From Aphrocallistes beatrix (Eukaryota; Porifera; Hexactinellida; Sceptrulophora; Aphrocallistidae): DNA of 64,000 bases. Below the pieces are notes generated by a model. The model did not search any database, had not been told where the DNA came from, and saw only the letters and a list, made by a program, of their open reading frames with translations. Numbering within the stretch: the stretch's first letter is position 1; every line of letters starts with the position of its first letter. The stretch is from assembly GCA_963281255.1 (NCBI GenBank), contig OY725501.1, positions 3,387,674 to 3,451,673 of the forward strand, in the 5' to 3' direction. Position numbers and translations under genes: made by a program. This document shows positions 1 through 11,258 of the stretch, in pieces.

Positions 1-199
1 AGTTATAAATAAGCACGCACATCCGATTTGTATATATGAAACCGAAAAAACTTTATCCAGAAGTGTAATACAGTAAATTTAAGAAATCTAGCGAAGAGTT
101 CAATTTCTCTCATGATATAGATTACAAAGGCATATAAATTAGATGATTGCACAATGTCCTATCTCATTTTCATGTTAGTTAATTATCTACGTTTCTTAG

Positions 200-1740
200 A
201 TTTTCTGATTCGGACGAAGAAGGTAAGCCTCCTTCCCCTCTTAGGCCCTCCCCCATCACTCCTCCCGAGGAGATGGAGGCCATCTCCGAACAGGCAACCA
301 GCTCAGAACTATCCGCATATCCTATCGAGGAAGTGCCGGATGAAGCCTTCAATGAACCGGTACGTACCCCCCTGTCAGAAGATGGTTCCATATTCGAACT
401 CTCGAACCCCGATCTCGCCGACAAACTGAACCTCCTCAAATCGTACTCCGGTTTAGATGAATTCCCGGGTGAACTGGAGCTTTTCTTAAAGGGGATCGAC
501 TTCCGAGGCCAAGATGAGAACTCCACCTCCCAAATCACAACCTGTCTCGCTTCTCTCCTCTCCTCAGAGCTGCACCCCTCCGCCATTGCCAAGGAAGTGC
601 AGAAACCCGTCAACTCGCAAGACAACGAAATTACTGACATGGAAATCCCCGTCTCTCCATCGACACAAGTCACGCTATTCCGTCTTGCGGTGGAAGACCC
701 TAACGTCATGCTACTCCTACAGAAGCTAGCTCAGTACATCCCCATGATCGGATTCACATTCCTCGTTTTCCTCTCTGAGAGTGAAAAGGACGATTTCAGT
801 CTTTATTTCGACTATGCAGAACCTAACGACTGCAAGGGACAATTGGTACGCGATCTAACGACAGGTGCTGAAATGGCTATTGACACCTTTTTCAAGCTAT
901 TGCCTCGTCTGTACAAGGATTGCTCTGAGCACATGGTGGGAAACGGGGAGGTGTTGAAAGTGGTGGTGGCTAGCTTGGATCCATCCAACCTACACGAATT
1001 GGTGTGCGGACTCACAATGCAGGAATTCTCCGTGTTCGGTCAGAATAACGCAGAGCAAGTAAGCAACTGTGAATTAATGAGATTGTCTCTTGACTCACGA
1101 GGTACAGTTTAACAGATATTTCTATTAGGTTCTGCTGAAGAGTTTGGAGTGGGAGACTTTTGAGCAGATCTGTGTTTGGCAGCTGTTAGAAGCTGAGAGT
1201 GTGCCTGTGGCAGAGGTTCTACCCATCGTCCCGTACCTCTCTAAAGGGGACCAATACGAGTCCTTAACTGGACTCATCCTCTACCTCAAATCACTCAGTC
1301 CGGAAGGTCCAATCCTCAAAGCTCTGGTCGCATCGCTCCCGGATTCTCCCGGTGTGCACAGCCTGCTCCTGCACTGGACCCACAAAGTCCCTGAAACCCT
1401 CGCGCGGGCACTCACCTCCTTGCTGCATCAGCTGGGAGAGACGAACTCTGAACTCCACACTGTGGCACTGAGACACATTGTGGCTGTCCATAACCGAACC
1501 GACGAATTTCTGAATGTGCTCAAAGACGCAGATCTAGTTAAACGCCTTTTAGATCTTTTAGATGGCAACGACTCTCTGAAAGAGGAATTTGAATCTTTTT
1601 TTACTTCTCTACAACAAACCAAGACCTCCAGACGCAAGAGTCCTCAGAAAGGGGGAGAATCCGCTCTGAAACGGAGCGGAGACACAGTCAAGATGGGTCC
1701 CAAAACTACTAAGAAAAGACGCCGACTTAATAATGACTGA
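200..1740 (+). CDS. INTS3: Integrator complex subunit 3, C-terminal part (2 exons)
   Basis: INTS3 is the scaffold subunit shared by the Integrator complex (snRNA 3' processing, Pol II termination) and the SOSS single-strand DNA-binding repair complex; it acts in the nucleus. Two exons are visible: 200-1058, opening after a TTTCTTAG acceptor, and 1129-1740, ending in TGA. The 70-base intron is GT-AG and phase 0. The first exon opens with an acidic FSDSDEE segment followed by a Pro/Ser linker, then helical-repeat sequence (KLAQYIPMIGFTFLVFL; VVVASLDPSNLHELVCGL). The second has the conserved WETFEQICVWQLLEAE block and ends in a Lys/Arg tail (TTKKRRRLNND), as family members do. About 490 residues are present; the N-terminal half lies outside the window. 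Assignment rests on recalled family similarity. Confidence 0.85.
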
Positions 1741-2157
1741 ATCACTTTGATTAAAACTTGGTTTGCAGTAGTATCTGCTTTCTACTGACCTTTTCCAAAA
1801 TCTACTTTTGAATCCTTTAATTACTAACTCAGTTCGTTAGATCTGGGAGGGAACCATTATAATATGTCCAAAAATTTCGGGCGACAGACCGATAGTGCAG
1901 CTCCAGGAAGTGACTCGAAGGAACAAGAAATGTGAATACCGGAATACATCGGGAAATACTCATTTTAGGGCATGGATCTACATATTAAAATACCGTTTAT
2001 AGCCATTGAGAACTCGCTTTTAGCTCAAAATAAGAATTTTTCAAAAAGTGTGAAAATATGTAGATATAAATATGCTAATAACTCATAAAATATTCACATT
2101 ATTACTTTTAAAATGTGAAAATCGGGATCTACATATTAAAATGCTCTATATTAGTCT

Positions 2158-2212
2158 ACAAGCGCGCTTCGCTTGCTTGCGCTACGTTGCTCTGCGGACA
2201 CTGTGTCCGAAG
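2158..2212. repeat. GC-rich hairpin island, copy 1
   Basis: Starts ACAAGCGCGCTTCGCTTGCT and contains the dyad CGGACACTGTGTCCG. It is a GC-rich block in AT-rich surroundings and one of nine related blocks in the window. The third hairpin seen in fuller copies is absent. Confidence 0.8.
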
Positions 2213-2599
2213 CAAGTCTAGCCTATTTTTGTAATTTGTTTACTTTATGTATCTATTGTAAACAAAAGTAAACAAATTAATTATCAAACTTACGCGAAAA
2301 TATGATATTCGAAATCTACACCCCTAAATACCCCATGTCAACCGTTGGAAGCTAGTCTCTAGCATAATTTTCAAAATTCGTCAAATCGTGTTAAAATATG
2401 TCTATAAAGGTGTGAAAATATATAAATAACCTTTTTTTACTGTCGTACACTATAATATATAATTGAGACATCTATATAAGTTATTCCTTTGAAGTATTAA
2501 TAACAATGACAGCCTACAATATTGTCGTATAATGATTTCTATTGTGAGATTGAAGCCGTACATAGTATTGTATAGAAAAGGTGTGAAAAATTGTTTTCC

Positions 2600-2765
2600 A
2601 TATTTTTGCAGAGGTATAAAAATTTCGCTTAGATTTTTGAACTTAATCGTAGAGTCATCATTTGACACCTACATGCCAATTTTCGTATCTATACGACTCT
2701 TCAATCAATACGGACAAACAAACAAACAAACAAAAAATCCTAGCATTTTAATATATAAGATGAGA
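2600..2765 (+). repeat. LINE-like 3' tail, copy 1
   Basis: The block runs from TTTGCAGAGGTATAAAAATT through ATTTGACACCTACATGCCAA and ends in AAACAAAC repeats followed by TTTTAATATATAAGAT. The same block recurs near 10140-10270, 32015-32165 and, reversed, near 20590-20700. A short tandem repeat at a fixed 3' end is typical of truncated RTE/CR1-type LINE copies, but no reverse transcriptase frame is left, so the class is an inference. Confidence 0.5.
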
Positions 2766-3021
2766 GCTCGCTTTTAGCATTAAATAAGAATTTTTTCCAA
2801 AGGTGTGAAAAATTGTATATATCAGTATGTTAATAACTCTGAAAATGGAAATCAACACATTGAAATACCCTATGTATATTAGCAGTTGAGAAGTTGCTTT
2901 TAGCTTAAAATTCAAAAGGTGTGAAAATATGTACGTATATAGCATACATATGTAGTAACTCATTATCTCCCTCCAGTGCCCCAATAAATCAACAAATTTT
3001 CAGTGTTCCAAAGTAACAAAA

Positions 3022-3100
3022 ACAAGCGCGCTTCGCTTGCTTGCGCTGCGCGGCTGGCAGACACTTTGTGTCCGCCGGAGGCGCCCTTTGGGCGCCTGGG
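3022..3100. repeat. GC-rich hairpin island, copy 2 (full)
   Basis: The most complete copy. ACAAGCGCGCTTCGCTTGCT is followed by a dyad around GACACTTTGTGTC and then by GGCGCCCTTTGGGCGCC, giving three hairpins in about 80 bases. It is followed by the repeated ACATTGATTAAT linker. Confidence 0.8.
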
Positions 3101-4111
3101 ATCACATTGATTAATGATAATAAGGGATAACATCCCTAAATACACCTGTACTACTGTTATAATCGATATCGCACGAAAAATAACCAAATTTATCAATTTT
3201 TAAAATTTTGATGAGTAATGATGATGTCACAACAAAGTGATGAGTCATCAATTTTTGATGATAGTTGGAGCATATGTGAGGTATGTTAGTATAAAGATTC
3301 TATTAAATTTCAGCCTTCTATCTCCTATAATGGCTGAGTTATGCTCGAATAACTGTATTGCTTAACTTTTAAAAATGTGACAATGACGTCATAATTCCAT
3401 GATGAGTCGACATTCTGCTCTGAGCTCAGAACTTACCTGAGCCATAGCCAAGAGACTCCCACATGCCAAAAATTAGCTTTCTGTGCCCGGCAGTTTCTTC
3501 AATCAATTCGTTACAGATAGATATATATACACAAATTAATCGAGTTCTAATAGATTTCAATCGGACAAGTTTCTAAAATATTATGTCGCATATAATGGCG
3601 TGTCCTTGTGGACTCCGACACATTTGCAAGCCATTTCCTATGGAATTTTATTTATTCTCTTTATGGAAAAATGATAGTTAGGAACAAACTTTTTATAATT
3701 CAATATTATCAATAATGCGATATATTCACAATCGGGGGAATTCTATGATTATCATATTTAAATTTCGTTTGCAAAACATAAGGAAATGTTCAAAGATATC
3801 CCAATTCAACACTTGTGGTTGTGTTTCCATAGATGCTAATACAAAATTAATTATGATATTACAATTTAAATCCTAGCATTTATTAAGAATGACTACTCCA
3901 CTGCATCATGAAGAAAAGAAATTCTCTCTCCAAGAGGTCCTGTCTAGAATTCTCAGTGAGATATAGACTGGCATTAGATGGGAGCATCTTTCTGACTGCC
4001 GTTATGGAGTACTTGGTGACAGAGCTGCTGGATTCTTGTGGTCTAGTAGTCAAGCAACTGAAGAGAAAGCGGATCATTCCATGCTACATCAGGTTAGCTA
4101 TTTTGAATTAT

Positions 4112-4190
4112 ACAAGCGCGCTTCGCTTGCTTGCGCTGCGCGGCTTTCGGATAGTAAGTGTTCGCAGAGTCGCCCTGCGGGCGCCTGGAG
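4112..4190. repeat. GC-rich hairpin island, copy 3
   Basis: Same start as the other copies. The middle dyad is decayed and the third (GTCGCCCTGCGGGCGCC) partly kept. The downstream sequence differs from copy 2, so the island is joined to more than one flank type. Confidence 0.8.
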
Positions 4191-4462
4191 TTCCTCAATA
4201 TAAACTATTTTGGGATTTGTTTTCCTTTATATAAATAGTGCAAACAAACGAATAATTTCTAATATGGATCTGAAAATATAATATTCAAAATTTACAGCAT
4301 TAAAAACCCCATGTCAACCGTTGGAAGCTAGTCTCTAGTCTATTTTTGTAATTTGTTTACTTTATTTATCTATTGTAAACAAAAGTAACAAATTGATCAT
4401 CAAATCTACACATGTTTAATTAAACACGTTTAAACATGTTTAAACATGTTTAATTTTATGTT

Positions 4463-4585
4463 TAACCCTAATTTGACGTGGGGTCAAAGGTATAAATAGA
4501 AATGACCCCACTTTCATTTTCAATTTCAATTCACTTTCAATTAACTTTCACTTTCAATTCAACATTCCTCGTCAAGTTGGGGTTA
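4463..4585 (+). mobile_element. TTAA-flanked MITE with TATA-loop hairpin, copy 1
   Basis: Flanked by TTAA. The termini CCCTAATTTGACG and CGTCAAGTTGGGG are inverted repeats. Inside the left arm, GTGGGGTCA and TGACCCCAC enclose a loop carrying TATAAATAG. The rest is TTTCA/TTCAA-rich and ends in CAACATTCC before the right arm. TTAA target sites and CCC termini suggest a piggyBac-type MITE (inference). No coding capacity. Confidence 0.65.
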
Positions 4586-5143
4586 AACACGTTTAAACAT
4601 GTTTAAACGTGTTTAAACATGTTTAATTTTATGTTTAAACATGTTTAAACATGTTTAATTTTATGTTTAAACATGTTTAAACATGTTTAAACGTGTTTAA
4701 ACATGTTTAATTTTATGTTTAAACATGTTTAAACGTGTTTAAACATGTTTAAACGTGTTTAAACATGTTTAATTTTATGTTTAAACATGTTTAAACACGT
4801 TTAAACATGTTTAAACACGTTTAAACATGTTTAAACATGTTTAATTTTATGTTTAAACACGTTTAAACATGTTTAAACATGTTTAAACATGTTTAAACGT
4901 GTTTAAACATGTTTAATTTTATGTTTAAACATGTTTAAACACGTTTAAACATGTTTAAACATGTTTAAACGTGTTTAAACATGTTTAATTTTATGTTTAA
5001 ACGTGTTTAAACATGTTTAAACGTGTTTAAACATGTTTAATTTTATGTTTAAACATGTTTAAACGTGTTTAAACATGTTTAAACGTGTTTAAACATGTTT
5101 AATTTTATGTTTAAACATGTTTAAACATGTTTAATTTTATGTT

Positions 5144-5266
5144 TAACCCTAATTTGACGTGGGGTCAAAGGTATAAATAGAAATGACCCCACTTTCATTT
5201 TCAATTTCAATTCACTTTCAATTAACTTTCACTTTCAATTCAACATTCCTCGTCAAGTTGGGGTTA
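5144..5266 (+). mobile_element. TTAA-flanked MITE with TATA-loop hairpin, copy 2
   Basis: Base-for-base identical by eye to the copy at 4463-4585, including the preceding satellite unit. This indicates recent duplication or conversion of the array segment rather than an independent insertion. Confidence 0.65.
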
Positions 5267-6062
5267 ATCACGTTTAAACACGTATGGTCGACCGACATTT
5301 TTATGATAAATTCTCTTGTAAAACTAGATCTCACACTCAAATTTTTTTCGATCCAACCCCAAAGGACAAAATGCGGCATCTTTGAATGGTCAGACAAGGT
5401 GTGAACTCAGAATCCATGAATGCAACCCTATAATTTTATAAATTGATGAGAGGGAGTGTCATCGGAGTTCATTGGTATTTCTAGAACCTCAAAATTAGAT
5501 GAATCTGTCCAAATTGTGAGATAAATTATTGTTGACCTGTTATTGACCCCACTAGGGGGCTTGCAGCGCCCCCAGATCTTGGGCCTGATCATCCAACAGG
5601 CTAAGAAGGCTGCAGCCTAGAGCCCGGAGGTTCTGAGGCATAACCCATGTATTACAATTTACATCTACGTATATCTCTATAGGGGATTCTTGTTGCCTTT
5701 GGTTCTTTTAACAACATACCTCAGTTCCATATGTACGAGGGTCACTCGACAAGTTTTGAGCCTGGAGTAGTTGCTACCATTTGATTGTGTTAAAAATTCC
5801 TAGGATTATCCATCTACCTATTATTATCTTTGGCTTTGAGTTTGATTTCAATCGGACAAGTTTCTAAAATATTATGTCGCATATAATGGCGTGTCCTTGT
5901 GGACTCCGACACATTTGCAAGCCATTTCCTATGGAATTTAATTTATTCTCTTTATGGAAAAATGATTGTTGGGAAATGATAGTTGGGAACTTTTGATAAT
6001 TCAATATTATCAATGATGCGATATATTCACAATCCGGGGGATTCTATGATTATCATATTTAA

Positions 6063-6196
6063 TAATCCCTCGCCTGGCTAGGTCTCAAAAGTATAAATAG
6101 AGAAAACCCCACTTTCACTTTCACTTTCACTTTCACTTTCAGTTCACTTTCAATGTACTTTCATTTTCACTTTCAACATTCCTAGCCAACCGCGGG
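6063..6196 (+). mobile_element. TTAA-flanked MITE with TATA box, diverged copy
   Basis: Inserted at TTAA inside a repeated segment whose uninterrupted form (ATCATATTTAAATTTCGTTT) is seen near 3760 and 12265, giving an empty/filled pair. It has the same plan as the element at 4463: TATAAATAG, TTTCAC repeats, CAACATTCC. Its arms are different: CCCTCGCCTGGCTAGG on the left and CCTAGCCAACCGCGGG on the right, still mutually complementary. The inner hairpin around the TATA box is weak here. Confidence 0.65.
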
Positions 6197-6232
6197 TTAA
6201 ATTTCGTTTGCAAACTCACATTGATTAATTAA

Positions 6233-6500
6233 AAGGTAGACAAGGCTGGATTCGGTTAACCGGCTAACCGCCGTCAATCACGGTTAACGGTTAAGAAAAT
6301 TTTGGATCGGTTAGCCGATCTGCTTTATTTTCTAAATATTTAGACTAATTTCATTGTTTTTCGATGAAGATTCATGAATATTACTTCTAAAATTTTGATA
6401 TTACAATATTATTACAATTTTTCTAACCAAATAGTATATTTCGAGACCACTGAAGATTGTAAATTTTTCAATATCAGGTTGAATATAATCGATGTCACTC
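6233..6500 (+). mobile_element. Partial hAT-like element (GGTTAACCG family)
   Basis: A left-end fragment similar to the complete copy at 12963-13514: AAGGCTGGATTCGGTTAACC, then CGGTTAGCCGATCTG. The right end is missing and the sequence runs into another repeat. It supplies the empty form (AGTATATTTCGAGACC) of the site where the 12963 copy carries a nested MITE. Confidence 0.6.
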
Positions 6501-6770
6501 GAAGAATCACAAAATTTGTCATTCACTTTTTGATGCGTAATGATGACGTCATAACAGAATAATGGCTTTGTACAAGTTACTCCTATTAATGTCAAGTCTA
6601 TTACTCTGTCATATTAGTTCATAAGATATTAATGGCATCAAGCAAACTCAATGAACTGGCTCTAAAAAAAAGTTGAGCTTATTCACAGTTCTTCCGTTCA
6701 ATCGCATCGGCAATTGGCAGAAAAATTTAATATCGAAAGAACCCAGGTATCCTCCATACTTAAGTGAGTA

Positions 6771-7342
6771 CAGTGGAACCCCGCTTAACGGCCACCCCGG
6801 AATTCCGGCCATCCTTTTTGGAACGAAACCCTATTTTAACCTCAGAATTACGGCCAATCTTAACAATAGGAATCTTTATTGCAGGTTTGAAAACGAAAAC
6901 AATTTCTTGACAATTCAATAACAACACACTCAATTGTATAACGCAGTGGTCTTCAAACTGGGGTACGCTAGGCTTCTCATGGGGGTACGCGAGGCTTCTC
7001 ATGGGGGTACGCGAGCTCTCTTTGAGACGAGTCTGTTAAGTATGTTATATCTCATTCAACCATAATTTCTCCTTACTTGGGAGTACGCGTAAAGTTCAAA
7101 AAATAGCCAGGGGGTCCGCTGGGAAAAAAGTTTGAAGACCACTGGTATAACGTATACATATAAATGCAAATCATATTAATCAGTAAGAAATTCATACGTT
7201 TATTAATGGCAACTAAAATTTATGTATTAGCTTGTTATAATTAGCATAGTATGGTTAATATTAATGGAATATGGTTTCTTGTTTCAGAATTACGGCCATT
7301 TTTCTCGGTCCCAAGGGTGGCCGTAATTCCGGGGTTCCACTG
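6771..7342. mobile_element. pogo/Tc1-like MITE with TA target duplication
   Basis: The ends CAGTGGAACCCCG and CGGGGTTCCACTG form terminal inverted repeats next to TA. Further in, GGCCACCCCGGAATTCCGGCC on the left corresponds to GGCCGTAATTCCGG on the right. No transposase frame. A second element (6944-7144) is nested inside. A solo right end of the same family lies at about 7500-7600. Confidence 0.75.
6944..7144. mobile_element. hAT-like MITE nested in the pogo-like MITE
   Basis: The ends CAGTGGTCTTCAAACTGGGG and GTTTGAAGACCACTG are flanked by a perfect 8-base duplication GTATAACG (6936-6943 and 7145-7152). An 8-base target duplication and CAGTGG ends are hallmarks of hAT elements. It is younger than the host element. 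Confidence 0.85.
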
Positions 7343-7660
7343 TATTTGATCTTACTATGATGTCTTCTCTTTTAAAGTTAACGCAAAGGCAATTTCCACA
7401 TATTTTTCAGGTCATCAGGAGCAATCCAAATTAGATATTATTTTAGCAAGTAATTATGTAATGGCATGTTCTAATCGGTATGTTAAAGTTAATGTTAATG
7501 AAATATGGTTTCTTTCTAAAAGTTTAAGAATTACGGTCACCCCGAAATTAAGGTCACTTTTCTCGATCCCAAGGGTGAACGTAATTCCGGGGTTCCACTT
7601 ATTTGTATGAGGAATAATATAGTGTATAAATACTTTTGTCCGGTTGTGTATATTTATATG

Positions 7661-7825
7661 TTACAGTCAATCTGTGTAATCAGTCATTTCATGAAATGCC
7701 TAGTGATTTCACGAAACGACTATGCTTTTCGTGAAAAAACCCACACTCATTTCACGAAATGGCTAGTAATTGCGTGAAATCACTAGGCATTTAATGAAAT
7801 CCCTAATTTCACAATCTGACTGTAA
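7661..7825. mobile_element. Palindromic MITE rich in TTTCACGAAA
   Basis: The ends TTACAGTCAATCTGTG and CACAATCTGACTGTAA are inverted repeats. The interior repeats near-palindromes of ATTTCACGAAAT in both orientations, so the whole element could fold on itself. It directly abuts the hAT element at 7832. Confidence 0.7.
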
Positions 7826-7831
7826 CATATA

Positions 7832-8110
7832 CAGGGCCGTAGCAAGCTCTACGGCCATTCTTGGTGGATCAGACCGATCGTAGCAAGCAACCATATGGGG
7901 GCTTGCGGGCTTGCCCGCCACAAATATTTTGAACCTTATAGGCTCAAATATCGATATCAGCAGTTCTTATCAAGCAACAATAGTTCATTTTTGTAAATAG
8001 TACTATTAGGTATTTAGGTTCACTTATCGAATACAAAATCATTAAGATGTAAGGGCCGTAAAAGTGGTACGGCCATGGCCGTACCAGCCGTACCGGTTGC
8101 TACGGCCTTG
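7832..8110. mobile_element. hAT-like MITE (CAGGGCCGTAGC ends)
   Basis: The ends CAGGGCCGTAGCAAGC and GGTTGCTACGGCCTTG are flanked by a perfect 8-base duplication AACATATA (7824-7831 and 8111-8118). Part of the interior resembles the element at 38708-39042, including GGGGCTTG and a GCTTGCCCCCC-type segment. Confidence 0.85.
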
Positions 8111-8121
8111 AACATATATAC

Positions 8122-8190
8122 ACAAGCGCGATTCGCTTGCTTGCGCGCACGGTTGACGCACACTTTGTGTCCGCCGGAAGCACCCAGGCC
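8122..8190. repeat. GC-rich hairpin island, copy 4
   Basis: Starts ACAAGCGCGATTCGCTTGCT, keeps the CACACTTTGTGTCCG dyad and has lost the third hairpin. It begins just after the target duplication of the hAT element at 7832-8110. Confidence 0.75.
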
Positions 8191-8964
8191 AAGACATTGA
8201 TTAATTATAAGGTAGATAACATCTCTAAGTATAAAGTCTGTCTTACTAAAATGATCTATATTATTCGAAATATCACCAAAATCGTCAAATTTTCAATTTT
8301 TTTTTTTGATGCATGATGATGACGTCATAGCAGAATGAGGAGTCAAAATGACTGTTGTTTTAGTCGAAAAACTGAAATTTCTTATAATCAAAAGGGTGAC
8401 ACTAACGTCATAATTCCATGATGAGTCGACATTCTCGTCTGAGGTCAGAACTTAATAGAACCATAGCCAAAAGACTCCAACAGCCAAAAATTATATATAT
8501 ACAGAGATATGATATACTCTTATGACCTGGATATACACGCGTCAACATTCAAGCCATAAGAACATCTCCCTGCACTACTTTGTAACAAACAATTCTCAGT
8601 ATCAGGGCCGGACTTAAAGAACAGAATGAAGCAGGTATAACTTTATGTTATATTTCACTATTTGTATATTTTATATATTTGTCTACACATACAATATTTA
8701 ATCTGGAATATACTTGATAATTTACAGGGGGTTGAATACATGTCTATAAATTAAATTAAACAAAAAATTAATATGATACAAATTATAATTACAAATTTGC
8801 TAATTTTATGAAATTCGAAATCAATCACAAATATATTAAATTCAATTGCGAACTAGCTAAACTAATAGATATATTATGGCAATTAGAATCAAGGGACCGA
8901 CTCAAGCTTTATCCAAATTTGTTCAAGACTCAATTAAGAATACATATTATGCAAGTGCCACATA

Positions 8965-9600
8965 ATGGAGCTGCACTATCAGCTGTCAGTCTTCCGACTG
9001 ACATTTTGTATACATTTTAGTTGACTTTCAGATTTCTTTTTATAACCAACTTCAATCTCAATAATTTAAATTGATACGAATTCTATTAATTATTTATTTG
9101 TCAATTACATTTTTATTGGTAAATTCTCTTTTAAAATTCTAAACCTAGATCTCACACTCAAAGATCCACTCTCAAAAATGGCATCAAAACCTTGTATAAA
9201 CTCAAAAAGAGCTCCGTCAGGACTCAGTTACGTGAAAGGGGTCCACTGTGTAGCATGAGTTGAATCAGAAAACCCTTCTTGATGGCCCAACTTGGACTTG
9301 AAGCGTCCAAATTTTTTTCGAAAAGAGCAATTATTAATTTTAATTGCCTTATCCTACCAACCACCGCCTCCCTCTCCCTCAACATCATCTTCTTCAGAAT
9401 TAGATTACTATATTACTATTTCCAGTACTACAAAACTATTTATCTTATCAAGTTCATTGTTAGTTTATTGTTAATTGGTTCTTTGATTGTTTGTTTTAGA
9501 TTAAAATTAAGTTTGTTTCAATTATTGAGTCAAATTTATTTCAAAGTGTCTTGTTTATTATAAAATTATTATCAAATAATTTAACATATCGATTTTCATA
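8965..9600 (+). repeat. Interspersed repeat, uninterrupted copy
   Basis: Begins near GGAGCTGCACTATCAGC and ends near GTTTATTATAAAATTATTAT. A homologous copy runs from about 19350 to 20450, where it is split by a pogo-like MITE. At 9425 the joint CCAGTACTACAAAAC shows the intact site. Class unknown; no coding content recognised. Confidence 0.6.
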
Positions 9601-9691
9601 TTACTTGTGAAAAATGGAATAAAATATTCACTTTATTACTTTTGAAATGTGAAAATCGGGATCTACATATTGAAATGCTCTATATTAGTCT

Positions 9692-9740
9692 ACAAGCGCG
9701 CTTCGCTTGCTTGCGCTACGCGGCTCTGCGGGCGCCTGAA
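9692..9740. repeat. GC-rich hairpin island, copy 5
   Basis: Short copy: ACAAGCGCGCTTCGCTTGCT, then GCGGCTCTGCGGGCGCCTG. The middle hairpin is deleted. The upstream flank (AATGCTCTATATTAGTCT) matches that of copy 1, so these two share a longer repeat. Confidence 0.75.
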
Positions 9741-10139
9741 GTTATTCAATCTAAACTATTTTGGGAATTTTTTACTTTATATAATATCGTAAACAAAGGT
9801 TGAATAATAATTTCTCATATGAATCCGAAAACATAATATTCGAAATCTACACCCCTGAAAACCCCATGTCAACCGTTGGAAGCTAGTCTCTAGTATAATT
9901 TTCAAAATTCGTCAAATCGTGTTAAAATATGTCTATAAAGGTCTGAAAATTTACAAATAACCTTTTTACTGTCAGACACTATAATATATAATTGAGACAT
10001 TTATATAAGTTATTACTTTGAAGTATTAATAACAATAACAGCCTACAATAGTGTCGTATAATGATTTCTATTTTGTGAGAGTGAAGCCGTACATAGTATT
10101 GTATAGACAAGGTGTGAAAAATTATTTTCCATTTTTTTG

Positions 10140-10270
10140 CAGTGTAAAAATTTCGCTTAGATTTTTGAACTTAATCCTAGATTCATCATTTGACACCTAC
10201 ATGCCAATTTTCGTATCTATACGACTTGCCAACAAACAAACAAACAATCCTAGCATTTTAATATATAAGA
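10140..10270 (+). repeat. LINE-like 3' tail, copy 2
   Basis: Near-duplicate of the block at 2600-2765, ending in AAACAAACAAACAATCC and TTTTAATATATAAGAT. Confidence 0.5.
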
Positions 10271-10629
10271 TGAGAGCTCGCTTTTAGCATTAAATAAGAA
10301 TTTTTTGTTTTTTAGGTTTTTAGGTGTGAAAACTTTTTAGGTGTTAAAAAATGTATATATCAGTATGTTAAGAACTCTGAGAATCGAGATCAACACATTG
10401 AAATACCCTATGTACGTATATTAGCAGTTGAGAAGTTGCTTTTAGCTTAAAATTCAAAAGGTGTGAAAATATGTGACAATGACGTCATAATTCCATGTTG
10501 AGTCGACATTCTGCTCTGAGCTCAGAACTTACTGGAGCCATATTCAAAAGACTCCCACATACCAGAAATTAGCTTTCTGTGCCCTGCAGTTTCTTCAATC
10601 AATTCGTTGCAGATATATATATATATATA

Positions 10630-11254
10630 TGTTAGAACAAATTTGCGAAATCAACAATTATGCATAATTGTTCATCTAATGTAACAATTATGCATAATTG
10701 TCATCCTGACTCGCGCATTCTGCCTGTCAGCTATCTGTAGCTACCTTAATGTTAGTAAAGACCTACAGCGTAGCTCCAAGTGTCATAATAAGTTTGACTG
10801 ACCGTCGGAAGAGAAATTTTGGAATTTCGTGTGTTAGACTGAGCCTTACTTGGCTCCATACGGTTATGCTTGTTGTGTTATAGTGAAATTATAGTTATCT
10901 ATGTGACAGACTGACTGTGTAGTGTGTAGTGTGTACATATACGTATATACTATACAATGGCTGAAGGCTGAGCTCTGGTCCCGAGGTGCCCCGGTTTTCG
11001 GGGAGTGGACTGTACTACCAATTATTTCTTTGTTCAATAAATTGGTTTTTCTTTGGAACTCAGTAGCACCATTAATAATTATGCATAATTTTTGCTTCCA
11101 TTTTTAACAATTATGTAAAACTGTTCATTTCACAACAATTATGCATAATTGTTACATTAGATGAACAATTATGCATAATTGTTCTAAAATGAACAATTAT
11201 GCATAATTGTCGACAATTATGCATAATTGTTGATTTCGCAAATTTGTTCTAACA
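10630..11254. mobile_element. Long-TIR element carrying ATTATGCATAAT palindromes
   Basis: Both ends read TGTTAGAACAAATTTGCG then AAATCAACAATTATGCAT in inverted orientation, about 42 bases without mismatch, next to TA. The 20-base palindrome AACAATTATGCATAATTGTT is repeated near each end. The middle (about 10,720-11,080) is unique in the window and has an AATAAA-containing stretch (TTCAATAAATTGG). No transposase frame. Confidence 0.75.
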
Positions 11255-11258
11255 TATA

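Larger units (their letters stand above)
4410..5290. repeat. GTTTAAAC palindrome satellite
   Basis: Tandem array of a 12-base unit of the form GTTTAAACATGT or GTTTAAACACGT, punctuated at intervals by GTTTAATTTTAT. GTTTAAAC, ACATGT and ACGTGT/ACACGT alternate so that most of the array is self-complementary. Two identical 123-base elements (4463-4585 and 5144-5266) interrupt it, so the array and one element appear to have been duplicated together. Confidence 0.9.

Noticed and set aside
179-709. 176-codon minus-strand frame opposite INTS3
   Set aside because: It mirrors a well-supported coding exon and has no recognisable domain.
2210-2250. Spliced-leader or U-type snRNA gene suggested by TATTTTTG near hairpins
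   Set aside because: The Sm-like motif recurs in a common repeat linker and no leader-donor arrangement precedes it. I found no convincing SL RNA gene in this window.
4460-4475. Telomere-like TTTAACCCTAA
   Set aside because: Only one and a half units. It is the TTAA flank plus the end of a MITE.
4463-5266. Two identical copies as LTRs of a retrotransposon
   Set aside because: No coding sequence or primer site lies between them, only satellite. The copies have inverted ends and TTAA flanks rather than TG...CA ends.
10720-11080. LTR inside the first long-TIR element
   Set aside because: It has an AATAAA and promoter-like text, but no second copy and no retroviral coding sequence. Left as part of the element.
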